A DNA stretch of 64,000 nt from Sistotremastrum niveocremeum HHB9708 (taxonomy: Eukaryota > Basidiomycota > Agaricomycetes > Sistotremastrales > Sistotremastraceae): assembly GCA_001630475.1 (NCBI GenBank), contig KV419405.1, positions 367,769-431,768 on the forward strand, given 5' to 3'. Each line of letters starts with the position of its first letter. Within the stretch, counting starts at the first letter, position 1. The position numbers and the translations under genes are program-made. The notes under the pieces were generated by a model. That model made no database searches, had not been told where the DNA came from, and worked only from the letters and a program-made list of their open reading frames with translations. Positions 47,138-58,851 of this stretch are shown piece by piece.

Positions 47138-48844
47138 TTATATATCTTCTTCTTCTTCTTCCTCCGTGGCTTCCACAGCAGGCCACATCCCTTGGCTCAG
47201 GTCCTCCTCGCTTCTTTTCAAAAATCTCATAGCTTCGCGGAACACGCGCTCAGCTTCCAAAGTGAGAGCATCTCCAATCTCCGTCCACCGCTGTTCTGAA
47301 GGCCGATGAATGGGAATGATTGATGGGTGAAGAGGTTGTTTATCTGCTTGTGTCCCCACTTGCTCTACGAAGAACACAGCGAGATCTGGAGCCGAAGGCG
47401 ACAATGCCTCCAGGTATGGCCCAAGCAACTGTGCTGGTTCTGAGCCTGCATGCGTTGTCGATTGTAGATATATGTTATCTAGAAGATCCAATCAATATCG
47501 TATTTATGAAATGAGAAGGATAATAGACAACACACGTTTGGTTGATGGGCTTGACAAAGTATGTTGTCCGGTCACAAAAGCGGAAACCGAGAAGCTATCA
47601 GGCTCTCGCGGTGGGAAGATGTAAGTCGTAGATTCTTGTTGTTCTGCTGGAGCTTCGGTGCCGCTTGCTTCGGTCGGCGAACTGTCGGTGATGGCAATGC
47701 ACTTGGCAAGATATTTGGCGGATGATAAGGAATCTTGAGGCGGGATTGTAGATAAATTGGCAGGTAGCGAACTTGGATTCGAGATGATTATCTTCGCCTC
47801 CAAGACATCCGGTATATCCTCGATCTCGATTTTCCAGGTTTCACCGCCGGATTCAGAAGGGGGTTTGAGGGACACGAGATTATGGCCAAGAATATATGCA
47901 CCACCGTGCACAGCGGACATGCTGCAATGGCTCAGCGTCGAAATTCAGCTCATAAAATCGGGAGAGACATACCGACAAAACCCTTGAGCTATCTCTCCCA
48001 ACCCTCCGTAATGCCCGATGATGAACGGTGAGTCGCCGTACCGCCCTGAAGAGCGAAGATATCTCTGTATTCGTTGTAAAGCCGGTAAAGTGGGATCTGC
48101 AGCGACCATGAGAAAGACCACGGGATGAATATGAATCAATCGACCTTCAATTTTGTCACAAAATGCTAAGGCAAAAGCAACAGCTTCTGCCACCTCCGGG
48201 CCAAGGCTGAACGGGCCATCGCTCGATGTAAGAAACTCGACGAAACCCAGATTCTCTTTGCCCTCGATCTCTGACCGTTCCGATAGGTCTTCAGGAGATG
48301 CACAGAACAGCAACAGGCGCATAAGCTTTCTCTTCTGACTGTTGGACAACGAAGAGCTGAAGATGGCAGCCTTGGAAGAGGGGACTGGGGTGAATTGATC
48401 ATCGCCTGCTCCAATAAACGTCCGTTCCAGCAGTTTGAACGAGCTGTATCGTGATACGCCCGAGGAAATAAGACTGGCAATCAGCGGCCCAGTGGCTTGT
48501 ATGATCGAAGGGGATAGGGATAACGAGTATGACCTGGGAGCGGGTGGTGCATTGCCAGCGTACGAAACATTTGAATATCGTCCTCCTGTAGCACCCGTGC
48601 TCTGTTTCTTCGCCCATTCGACTAGCTCATCCGCTCCAATAGCAGCTTCGTCGGAGCCATAGTAAGCGTTTTGGTCAATGTGGACAACTTTGAGACCCCA
48701 TTTCGAGAGAGCACTGTTCTAGGCGGACGCGATAAGGATAATAGTTTGGAAGGAGCATGGTGATCGTGCCTACGCTGCGACGATGGATTCAGTCAGGCCC
48801 GTGCCAATAATACATACGTCGAATTTTGCGTCGTCTTCGCTCAT
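47138..48844 (-). CDS. MRS6: Rab escort protein (Rab geranylgeranyltransferase component A), GDI family
   Basis: Presents newly made Rab GTPases to geranylgeranyltransferase II. Start ATG at 48844: MSEDDAKFDVCIIGTGLTES IVAA, the GDI-family dinucleotide-fold motif (GTGLTES). Then NSALSKWGLKVVHIDQNAYY GSDEAA (family: DxNxYYG). Further: YSLSLSPSIIQATGPLIASL ISSGVSRYSSFKLLER, KRKLMRLLLFCASPEDLSER, and GLGEIAQGFCR followed by the exon MSAVHGGAYILGHNLVSLKP, the conserved GGxYxL region. The C terminus contains FFVEQVG and an acidic end EATEEEEEEDI, stop at 47138. The interrupted sequence between these blocks favours REP over plain GDI. Intact, about six exons. Only 46 nt separate its stop from the start of the peptidase gene on the same strand. 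Confidence 0.87.
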
Positions 48845-50455
48845 GACAGTCAGTTTACTGACACAGCTCAAGGTTGTGACCCCTGCGCCCGGGGATCGCA
48901 GTCGCGGTTGAGGGCAAAGATTGACTCAAGACAGGTGGACTTCTTTCAACTACAAAAATTTACTAATTCATTTCAATTTGTGTAACGGACACCAGCACGA
49001 GTAGCTGTGAGTGTTTGATATCGCACAATCTCTATTTATATAGTCAAGAATGCTGTTTCAGAATGACCACTACATTCGCTTTGGGCACAGATGGTCAAGC
49101 AAAGATATCGAGCAAAGAGCCGTCGCGCAAGAAATGAGTCCACGAAGGTGGATATAAGACGAAGACATTTGTGGAGTACTAATCAGCCAAGGTCGAAGTC
49201 GCTAGAGAAACAGATATAGGTCCAGAATGAGTTGGAGATGAGGATGGACCTCTCAATAGTATGCGTCAGAAGGATTGGCAAAAAGTACCCGGCGTAGTGC
49301 TTATAGAGTCATATAATGCAGATTCGAACGGAAAGCATAAGCCAATAAGCACGTACCATAGGCATCGTTTCCACAGGAAGTCGAATAGTAGGCACGATTT
49401 GCAATGAGTTTCATGACCATAAACAAGTTGGATTATAGCGATCGAAAGATGAGATTGATCTCGATAGCAGGCGGCGATGGTCCAAATAATCTAGAGCATG
49501 CCACGTTCTGTCATTGTCAGACTGTCAATGGGTGTGATGCTGGATCCACGGAGACTTGACTTTGAGGCTATTCAAGTCGCGGAGCAGATATGTCGGACAA
49601 CGACAAGAGTGATGAGATGGGCGATTCTGGTAACGGTACTCACATTCTCATTATGAGAATGCTGAGGGACCATCGTTAAGAGTCAATTGCAACCTGGGGT
49701 GAAGTCGCAGGCTAGGAGAACCAAACACCACCAAACATCACACTCGCTCTGTTGAGCGTACCAGAAAATTCGCCTGAAGCCAATAGAAGAGCCAATAGGT
49801 CATTTCAACGCATTCTGATGTTTTCCTGACACTCAAATACCTGTCAAAAATTTCCAGGATCCCAAAGATGAATCTGACACATGGTTCCAAATTTTTTGAT
49901 CTGAAATATCTCGTTGGCCGCCAATTCTTGCTGTCTTGGGAAAGTCAGAGAACGGCATTATCACCAGCTATTGAACACCGTCTGATCGTGGCTCTGCCGA
50001 GCCAGAAATCATTTAATACACCTGGATGATTCCCCTATGTTTCAGACCTACCCTTTCCGACTGCCTCTTTCCTCATCGAACTTGGCTCTGGGCTATTACT
50101 ATACAATCGATCTCGACCGATTCGAATGATTGCGGCTTTCTCTATTCACCCCTCGTATCTCGTGATGCTCGACCTATGATGGCCCTGCGAGTTCCTAGTT
50201 GCAGAAGTGATAGGCTTTCAGACTAGTCACCGGTTCTGAATTCTGATCGTGCCGATTGTTACATGAACGTGGCTTGTGCGTTTCAAACCGGCACTACATG
50301 GGATCGAGCCCTGGACCCAACTCTGGCCGGCTCTCACGACTTCATTCGCTGGCTCACTTATAAGCAAGAATGGGGACTCTCACCCCAGACACCTCGTCTT
50401 TGGTCACCCATAGCCTGCGCAACAGTGACATTTCGAAGGTCTCTCACAATACAGA
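48845..50455. other. Long gene-poor divergent interval
   Basis: About 1.6 kb between REP (-) and FAD oxidase 2 (+), the longest stretch without a supported gene in the spacer. Only short frames occur. Visible signals: a TTTATATAG box near 49034, a 19-nt palindrome (CATTCTCAT-T-ATGAGAATG) at 49643-49661, and TATAAG at 50359-50364 about 92 nt before the proposed ATG of FAD oxidase 2. Nothing else recognised. Confidence 0.5.
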
Positions 50456-52609
50456 ATGTCACAACCACAAAGCGTCAGATCATATATCTCGTAATGCTCG
50501 AAGCTACCACTAAATGATTCGAAACAGGACGTCGCGGCCGCCATCAGAGCCATCGAGCAAATCTGCGCCAGATCTACAAGCGGTACTCGACTGTACAAGT
50601 ATGGTGAGTTGTTCATCGTTCGCAATCTGCGCGATGTAACTGACCCTTCGTGCTTCAGGTAGTACAGGATACAAGGATTCAGTCCGGCATTTTCTCAATA
50701 GCAGCACTGACGTCGCCCTGGTCGGCGTTCAGCCGGGAAGTGAAAAGGATCTTTCAGAGATCGTATGCCTTTTTTTTCTATCGCCATTCACATCATGCAA
50801 CTTACCTTGGACCATAGATCAAAGCGATCGCTGAGAACCGAGCCCCCTTTGCTGTGAGATCTTGTCGTTTCCTGTTTTGAACACTGCGTCTAAAATTTGT
50901 GCTCGATAGGTCAAAGGAGGCGGTCATTCAATGGTTCCCGGATTTAGCTCTACAACTGGCATCCAGATCGCTATGTCCCAATTCAACAAAACCTCCTATA
51001 ACAAGAATGAAGAGACTCTGGATATTGGTGCAGGATGCCTATGGGACGAAGTGTACAGGGCAGCCGATGAAGAGCGTCGCAGAATAGTGGGCGGTGCTAC
51101 AAGCGAAGGCGTCGGAGTTGCCGGATATTTACTTGGAGGAGGATATTCTCTGAAGACGAACCAGTTCGGGCTGGGATGCGACAACATCACTAAGATTCGC
51201 ATTATCCTCACGGATGGGAAGATCGTTGAATGCAGCCCCAGGGATCAGAACTACAGAGATTTGTTCTACGGCTTGCTTGTGAGGACTCGTTTGCTGCGAA
51301 GTCGAGTTCGCGCGTTAACTCTCATGCAAGGGCGGCGGCAACAATTTTGGGATTGTCACTCAATTCACCATTAAGACATATCCGTTATCGGAATTGAACC
51401 AAGTGCGTGTCTCTATTGTAGATGTCCGGCTTGGAGCTTATTGTCCATCGCCATAGCTTTATGCGCTTCATTACAACGACATGCTGTCTGGAAAGGCCCA
51501 AGAGGCTATTGTTAAATTCGTCACAGATAAAACGAAGTTCACGCCGGAGGCCAACATTTTTTGTTCATTCACACAGCAGCTGGTCGGAGGAAATACAACA
51601 GTAAGTTGCCAAAGTCATCAAAAGCATAAGATGTAACCAGTTAACCTCGAGCAGTCTCTTTTGACTGTGTATTGCATCTATGACGGTGTCAGATATGTTG
51701 ACAACCCTTTCAAAGATTTTCTATTCTATGGGTATGTGGATCCACCGACTGATTGCGATGCGGACTGATATCATTGGCCTAGTGCGCAAGACTCCCCTTT
51801 GGTGGGCCAGGGGAGCTTGGATCCGAGTCGGAATTTATCCCCTAAAGAATTCAACTCTATCGCTTCACGCATACACGACATCTCCTTGAAGCATGAAATT
51901 GCTAGTACTACTGCGATCCAGGCAGGGACACAACGTTCACAGGCTGCTTCACTTGTGGCTCCCGAAGGGCTCACTCTCAAACCAATGAGTGGAGTTGGAG
52001 AGACGAATGCTCGGTAAATATATAGTTTCGTGTTTTGTGATCCATTCATCATAACGATCATCAGTGGCCGCTTTGGTTGTATCATGGTTTCTCGCTACAC
52101 CGCGAGACTTGTCAAGGCTGTGGCAGACGAATCTAAGGTAAGACTGATCTTGTCGTTCATGACGATATCACGCCATATCTAAGGGTGCCATGCAATAGAA
52201 AGCAGCCAGCACTCTGAAATCGAAGAACGGAAAATTGATCTTCATGGATATTTGGCCTTTCCTTCCTACTATCTTTGACAACAGCCCCCCGGAAGCAGCT
52301 TGGCCACACAAAAAGGGAGAAGTATACGGTCCCATAGTCACTTATTTCCTCTGGGAGAACGAAAAGGACGATGATCACTGGCTGGGTGTCTTGACAGAGA
52401 CACTGGAGAGGCTACGACAGGTCGCACTCAAGGAACGTGTCACGAAAGATGACGTTCCATATTACTGGAATACGTCTTTGGAACCGGAGCACATCACAGT
52501 TGAGCAGATCTATCGAGGCAACCTCGATCGCCTCAAGAAGTTACGCGCTAAATATGACCCCGACGATGTCATGGGGTTGACAGGGGGTTTCAGGATCCCT
52601 ATTTCCTAG
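50456..52609 (+). CDS. FAD-linked oxidase, berberine-bridge (BBE/AA7-like), copy 2
   Basis: Paralog of the gene at 39624-41862, same strand, same intron positions. The start is proposed at 50456 (MSQPQS), spliced into DVAAAIRAIEQICARS, by analogy with the short first exon of copy 1; this is the least certain part. FAD-domain motifs: STGYKDSVRHFLNSSTDVAL, VKGGGHSMVPGFSSTTGIQI (covalent His), IGAGCLWDEVYRAADEERRR, VGVAGYLLGGGYSLKTNQFG, and GGGNNFGIVTQFTIKTYP. BBE part: RYTARLVKAVADESKK, MDIWPFLPTIFDNSPP, YRGNLDRLKKLRAKYDPDDV, and MGLTGGFRIPIS with TAG at 52607-52609. No Cys in the GVAGYLLGGG loop. Substrate unknown; relatives oxidise carbohydrates or secondary-metabolite alcohols. Confidence 0.83.
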
Positions 52610-52872
52610 TCGTATTAGGTCATGCCACCATCGACTGGACGGAATATGTCAATGAAAGATTTGAGAGTCTGAATTAAGATTCATAGTGAGCCGAGACGAT
52701 TTAGGTTTCCGTGACTGGGTGCACAAGCGCTATAGTAGCTCAGCGTTCTCTCTATATAATTGATCATAACGACTACACGTGCACCTTTCGGGATCTACTC
52801 CCGCCCTTTCAAAGTACGTCCGCGCTAGTGTTCCCGCACAACGCAGTACTCTATGACAACAGTCCATGCGTA

Positions 52873-54735
52873 TCACATGTTATTGCCTGCGACAGACTCT
52901 AGAGCTTCACTTTTGGCCACTTTCATCAAGATACCAACTTGTTCCGCGACTGAGCGCAGCACTCCTCGAACTTCAGCATTCCCTTCCACAAAGCCAAACT
53001 CGGCGTATTCAAGGCCGTGCTCTGCTGCAAACTCCTTCACAAGTACGCTGGCACGTTTGAGATTGTGTCGGGGAAGGCGCGGGAATAGATGATGGGTGAC
53101 TTGAAGATGGAGTCCTCCATGTAAGAACTCGACCGACGGATCGCACTTGACGTCAGTCGTAGTTCGTAGCTGGCGATGTGGGAAAGACTCGAATGGTCCC
53201 AGATCCTCCGTAGAGCGCGAGAAGTGCGAGAGAACGATCTGTCGATGATCATACGAATGAGCCAGTGATACGGTCATGCACACTATAACTTACCTGCACA
53301 TGGAGAGGGCTTGGAACTACATGGCTGACGAGGAGGTATAAGGCTCGCATTCTCCATGTAGGAATGCCCTTCAAGAGAAGACCGAACCAACACCAAAATA
53401 ACGCGATGCAAGCGATTTCCAACCACCAAACGAACTTGCCTCCCCGGGCATCCTTCCGATCTCGGGCATGTTTGAAGAGGAACGAATAAGAGTTGGCGTA
53501 TAGATTGAACCGAGCCAGAGACATGACGACGTAGAACAGCATGTGCTGAGCACCGATCAAATAGGTCGAGAAGGCATCGAAAGCCATGACTCTTTTATAG
53601 TATGATGACCAGAGGGATGTTAAGAAGTGGGGAGAAATGGCGAAGAACGGGATATGCTGTACGATCAGATTAGCTCCAAGAGACGACACGGTTCGATAGC
53701 TGCAGGATCCCTTACCTGAATATCCGGATCGTGCGATGGATGGTTTGTGACAACTGTGAGTCCAAGGCATCAGGTTTCCGCAACACCGAGTAGGGGCTAC
53801 GTCTTACGATGATGGATATTGTGATTCTGGAGAAGAATGAGCGTCGGTTTGAGTTGGTAGCTAACTCGTTAACTCACATCGACCCACCAACCAATGCTCA
53901 GACCACCAAGGAAATCGGCAATGAAAACGCCCAATAGACGATCGATAACCCAGCTATGTGTAACGCCATTATGACCCAAGTCATGCGCGGTAAACGTGAG
54001 CTGATGCCAGAAGCCGCCCAAGAATATAGCACTGCATATATACCAGCGCTGATAATAGGTCAATGCTGCCAGGAGGCCTAGCAGCGTATATCTGAGGACT
54101 TCGGGTCCGTAACCAGTGAAGAAAGGAGTCGCATAAAGCCCTTGCTCTTTGATTCGGCGATGTAGCTCGTCATACTCTCGAGTTTGTTTCCATTGTTCCG
54201 AGCGTGATAGCGATGGCGGGGAGGAAATTAAACTCTCCATAGTAGGCGTAACAGATGAAGCATCCCCGACAATGTCCTTGTCTACGAGTAGGATCTGTGA
54301 TTGCGGTGTCGGTTCTATCGTGCCATCCAAACGAAGGGGGCGAGCCTCTTGGTACCATTCGCCGTTTTTACGAATCCAGCCGCTCTGGACAGGGGGTATG
54401 AATGGTTCCCAACCCAGTTCTGTACTCTCGACCTTCCCCACTATAAAGCTCCTGATGCGTTTCAAAGCTTCCTCTGGATGATATGCGGCTATCTCATTTT
54501 GTGCGTCCCTTCCAACAAAATGCAATATGGCCAGTGCGCCACCAGGATGTTTGACGAGCCAGGAGTCTGGTATCCGAAGCAAACTATCGCCAAGGATGAC
54601 GAGAGTGTCCCCCTGAAGAATACCATCAGCGACCTCACGACGGGTCCATATTCGCTCGCTGTTCATGGAGGCGGTCGGGTCGAAAGCGGCCGCGGCGGCT
54701 GCGAGGTCGGAAATCGTCGGAATTCCGGAACCCAC
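52873..54735 (-). CDS. Delta-8 sphingolipid desaturase with N-terminal cytochrome b5 domain
   Basis: ER membrane enzyme placing the delta-8 double bond in the long-chain base of fungal glucosylceramides (family knowledge). Start at 54735 ([20 protein letters not shown]); a second Met at 54666 begins MNSERIWTRREVADGI, the usual family start. The b5 domain has the heme motif HPGG in SWLVKHPGGALAILHFVGRD. Three His boxes of a front-end desaturase: HDLGHNG, HNIHH (in NHNIHHLVTNHPSHDPDIQ), and QVTHH in HLQVTHHLFPRLPRHNLKRA. The first His of the b5-fused third box is replaced by Gln, as expected. Membrane helices lie between boxes. It ends SVAGNNM at 52873. Intact, about six exons. Confidence 0.92.
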
Positions 54736-55139
54736 CCTTCATCGTTCCGAGTCGGCCCTGACTCACTGGCAATATTCAGCACTGCAAGTTCTCCGCCGCT
54801 CTCCCTTCAGCTTCACGGTCGCCGGCTCTGTTGAACTTGCATACGGCGCCGTACTATCCTGCTTCCTATTGGGTGTATCCAATGTTGACTGGCGAGTCTT
54901 CTCAACAAGAAGTCTGAACTTCAAGTTGGCAACGACCGGTGCTTCCCTGGCTGCCTTCTGTAGTATAGTCTTGCTTCAGTCAGCGACCAAATTTGTCGTC
55001 TTGTGTCATTTGGCTTGCTTGGATGCTATGCTGGCTCGCCCTCTTGATTGCAGAGTCCATCCCCGTGCGAATTTTCGCCGTACGAATCATATAAGAAACG
55101 AGGGCTCACCTGTCACTTCTCTCTATCGACCACACCCCA

Positions 55140-55870
55140 TTCCCACTCGCCTGCTAGGTTCTCCTAGCGGGTGCCCACTGTCTGCCGGACGAAATCGACA
55201 ATGGTTCCAGACATTATGTGCTGGGTCAGCGACTGTCCAGGGCCCCAGCGACGCTTCGGCGTCGTATGACCCTGGCTGTCCACCATTGTTCGAGGGCCTA
55301 GGAGGGCGCACGGTTTCTTTTCCCCACCTGCATTGCAGGGCTCATCGTCCTCTGGACGAAATCCACATCGTTCCAGCCATTATATGGCTGGGTAAGCCGA
55401 CGTGGAGAGCCAAGCGAGGGACCGGCATAACCTACTTCAACCTCACCTGCCTTATGCGCGATGGCCTCCTGCATCGCGTGAATGCGCGGGGCTCACCGTC
55501 CTCTGGACGAAATCCACAGTGGCTCCAGACATTATGTGCTGGGTCAGTGATAGTTCAGGGCCCCAGCGATGCTTCGGCGTCGTATGGCCCCTTGCTATCC
55601 GCCACTGTTGGAGAGCCGGTCATTGACCTAGTGAGAGTCCGCGCCACTCAAGGGAAATCATTTCGATTTTCCTCAGCCTCACCTGCTTAGCTTTTGCTTC
55701 GCAGGGCTCGTTGTCTGACGACAGTATCCATTCCGCTGCTTGCAGCAATGGAGAGCCTAGTGAGGTGGCGACCCCCACCCCAGCTTCACCTGCATAGCAG
55801 GGCTCCCTGTCCTTGTGACGAAATCCCCATCACTGCTTGCAGCGATGTCGGAGAGCCTAGTGATAGCCAA
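55140..55870. repeat. Tandem hairpin-bearing repeat array, copy 2
   Basis: Same family and same orientation as 29455-30178. Units again carry GGACGAAATCCACAGTGGCTC-like and TTATGTGCTGGGTCA cores and end GGAGAGCCTAGTGA. They are joined by CACCTGC...GCAGGGCTC junctions that can fold back (CCTGCATAGCAGG; CTGCTTAGC...GCAGGG). At least five units, of varying length (about 90-200 bp), more diverged than copy 1. A long frame on + crosses it (54665-55690) but overlaps the desaturase N terminus antisense and has no domain, so it is not called. Confidence 0.78.
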
Positions 55871-56476
55871 CCCAACCCTCATTCCAGTCTCAACTGCCTA
55901 TCGAGCACTGGCGTGACCACCACTGCAGGGTCACAACACTGAGGTGTATATGTACTACATGGATTTTCTGCCGATGAGTGGGGAATCCCGATTGTCGATG
56001 ACATGCGAGCCACGGGTCGCGTACCCGGTATGTCTTTTTCTTTCTAGATCGTCGTCTTGGCTGATGTCCCCTCACACTCATATAATCAGCTTGCGACAGC
56101 CATGAACTCCAAATATGTCCATCGAATGGTCGTTTTGATTCTGACTTTTGTTGCTCCTGCTCTTGTTCTGAACGTTGTCGAACCATAGAATCCCTTGTTG
56201 GTGATAATATTGTGACAGGGCATAGCAGAGATAATGGGCATCTGTGAAACTTGAAATTAAATGGGACAGCTAATGGTCTTTGACGATTTTTGTGTTACTG
56301 TAAAGAATGTGTTCAGAGAATAGCCAGCCCAGACGCATTGGCATAGTTTGGCATGCCCACTATCGAAATAGCCAAAACGACTTTCGGAAACCCCGCAGCG
56401 GATATCGGATCATCATTTTTCCCGAAATCGCTGTCGACATCGACGCCAGGCAATCCTAGCTATATAATATATCACC

Positions 56477-57244
56477 ATGTATTCATACGCCATCCCACAT
56501 CTCGACGCAACCATACACATCGCCCTCTACGAAAACGTTTCCAATTCCGAAGAGCTCCTCAAACGCATCATTGCAGCGTCGACTCTAGAAGGGGATGAAG
56601 GAGATATAGAAAGGGCTACTTTGAACTATGCATTCGTAGATCCTACACTCGTGTGTTTTACTTCTTTTATCTAGGTGAGAGGCATCACTGACTTGAAGGT
56701 CGTTGATAGGTTACGAGTCTGACTCAGTTGCAGACTGCCGTCTATCATGCCCTCCTCTCGTCCAGTCAATCGAATCTACGCACTAAAACTGTCCATTCCG
56801 AGATCATATATATTCTAAATCCCACCAATAACGTTCGGTATCTAATGCACTTTCATTTCGCTCGGATCGAGTGCTTATATGGTGGATAGATAACGGAGGC
56901 GCTGCGAAGATTCGGTGTATCCAAATCGACACGATCGCTCATTCTCATTCGAGTCAATGAACGACCTCCGCATCCTTCAATCGAGGAACTTGAGACCGCG
57001 ATGAATGATCTCGTGAATGGAGAGCCTGTAGAGCTTGATCGGTTGTCTGCGGTGACAGACTGGGCCGCTGTACGCAAGGTGCGCCTCATATCACTATCGC
57101 CCGATGCATATGCTGATGGAATCTCCTTAGGTGTACAAGCTCAATGGCGACGTTGTCCTTGCAGGTGTGAAAGGAGACGAGGAAAAGAGGATTGTCAATG
57201 AACTCGTGATCAGCACAGTCGCTACAAAGAGTGTCGCGGCGTAG
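56477..57244 (+). CDS. CGI121: KEOPS/EKC complex subunit Cgi121 (TPRKB homolog)
   Basis: Binds the kinase Bud32 within KEOPS, which makes the t6A modification at A37 of ANN-decoding tRNAs and affects telomeres in yeast. Start ATG at 56477: MYSYAIPHLDATIHIALYEN, then VSNSEELLKRIIAASTLEGD, ending exon 1 at NYAFVDPTL. Introns separate VTSLTQLQTAVYHALLSSSQ, ITEALRRFGVSKSTRSLILI and AMNDLVNGEPVELDRLSAVT DWAAVRK. The last exon is VYKLNGDVVLAGVKGDEEKR onward, ending SVAA, TAG at 57242-57244. About 190 residues, the usual length. Four exons, all GT-AG and in frame. Its copy at 36257-37013 has a disrupted start. Confidence 0.88.
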
Positions 57245-57619
57245 AGCAGCCGCAGAGTCGACTTAGAAGCCGTCTGTGACACTTTCTGTTGCGGAACGGA
57301 CTATGTCCAATGTAGTCCCTGTGGGAACATATGCCAATTTGAGAAATGTGCCTCTACTTCGACCAGTTGAGGTACAATATCGTGGGGTAGAATGACGGCC
57401 TCACAGTACTGCACCTTTGCCCATTCGAGTTTGCTTCCCAAATTTGTAAATATATATAGCCAAATCTGGCAGAGTCCGAAGAGAAATGTGACGCTCAGTG
57501 AAATATCGAACTCGCTAGATGTGGCTAGGGTAACCCCATAAACCACCGGCGACCCGAATTCTGTACATCTAAAGCGTATCGTGACTATAATCCATCCAGT
57601 TCACAGCTCCCCAGATCAT

Positions 57620-58625
57620 ATAGGGGAGCCGCCAATGGGAGGAAAAAAGGCAGAGAAAGCAATGCGGCGGGGAGAGTTCGAGCGACCGAAGCCCCAAGAC
57701 CTCAATCTCACACCGCACCGCCCCTCGTCGTTGAGAAGCTGCAAGAAAAAGTAAGATCATCACCGTCACAACGTCGTCGACAGCCTCGCCACGCCTGATG
57801 TCCCGCATTTCCACCCAGTTTTTAGTGCCGGGTGCTCCCATGAACAGGCAGGCTTCATGAGGCTGGACAGTTTGCGCGTTTACCTTAACGAGTGACTGCA
57901 ACGACGCCAGAGGTGGAAGAAGCTCTAGAGCAGAAGGTGAGATATCCGTCGCCGTCGCCAGCCTCGCCACACCTGATGTCCCACAATATCACCCAGTTTT
58001 TAGTGCCGGGCGCTCCCATGGACAGGCAGGCTCCATGAGGTGGAGACAGTTTGCGTGTTTACCTTATCGAGTCACTGAAAACGGCGCCGGGAGAGGTAGT
58101 AGAGGAAGCGATGGGGCAGAGAGAGTTCCAGCGACCGAAGCCCCAGGACCTCGATCTCCACCCCATCGCTCCTCGTCGTCGTCAGAAAGCTGCAACGAAA
58201 GGTAAGATCATCACCGTCACAACGTCGTCGACAGCCTCGCCGCGCCTGATGTCCGACAATATCACCCAGTTTTTAGTGCTGGGCGCTCCCATGGACAGGC
58301 AGGCTCCATGGGGTCGAACAGTTTGCGTGTTTACCTTATCGAGTGACTGTCAACGACGCAATCGTGGAAGAAGCTCTAGAGCAGAAAGGTCAGAATGTCG
58401 CCGCCGCCAGCCTCGCCACGCCTGATGCCCCACATTTCCACCCAGTTTTTAGTGCCGGGTGCTCCCATGAACAGGCAGGCTTCATGAGGTGGAGACAGTT
58501 TGCGCGTTTACCTTCCCGAGTCACTGCCAGCGACGACAGAGGAAGTACCAGGGAGGAAACGATGCAGCAGAGAGAGAGTTCGAGTGACCGAAGCCCCAAG
58601 ACCTCAATCTCCACCCCATCGCTCC
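57620..58625. repeat. Tandem array of alternating A and B units, right arm
   Basis: Inverted partner of 34875-35880. The core CCCAGTTTTTAGTGC(C/T)GGG lies at about 57814, 57991, 58264 and 58441, spacings 177, 273 and 177 bp, the same order as in the left arm. Array structure was therefore present before or shared after the duplication. No gene called; frames across the units are not consistent between copies. Confidence 0.85.
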
Positions 58626-58851
58626 TCATGGTACGACTGAAAAAAGTGTCTATAGGAGACTCGGAAGATATTGAAAAATCCGTGGTTTAGGGCAGGTCGT
58701 TTCTACCCAGGTAACTTGAATGTGAAAGAGAGTCTTTGGTCGCAGTCGATGCGTCGAGAAGGGGGAACATGACCTGACGAACAGGGCTGTGCGTCCAAGC
58801 CGGATGCGGGAGTGTCAGTGCCCCAGCGAGCAATACGAGTAGTTCAAGCAC

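Noticed and set aside
54665-55690. 341-codon + frame
   Set aside because: It runs antisense over the desaturase start and then through a tandem repeat; no domain, no intron pattern typical of the region.
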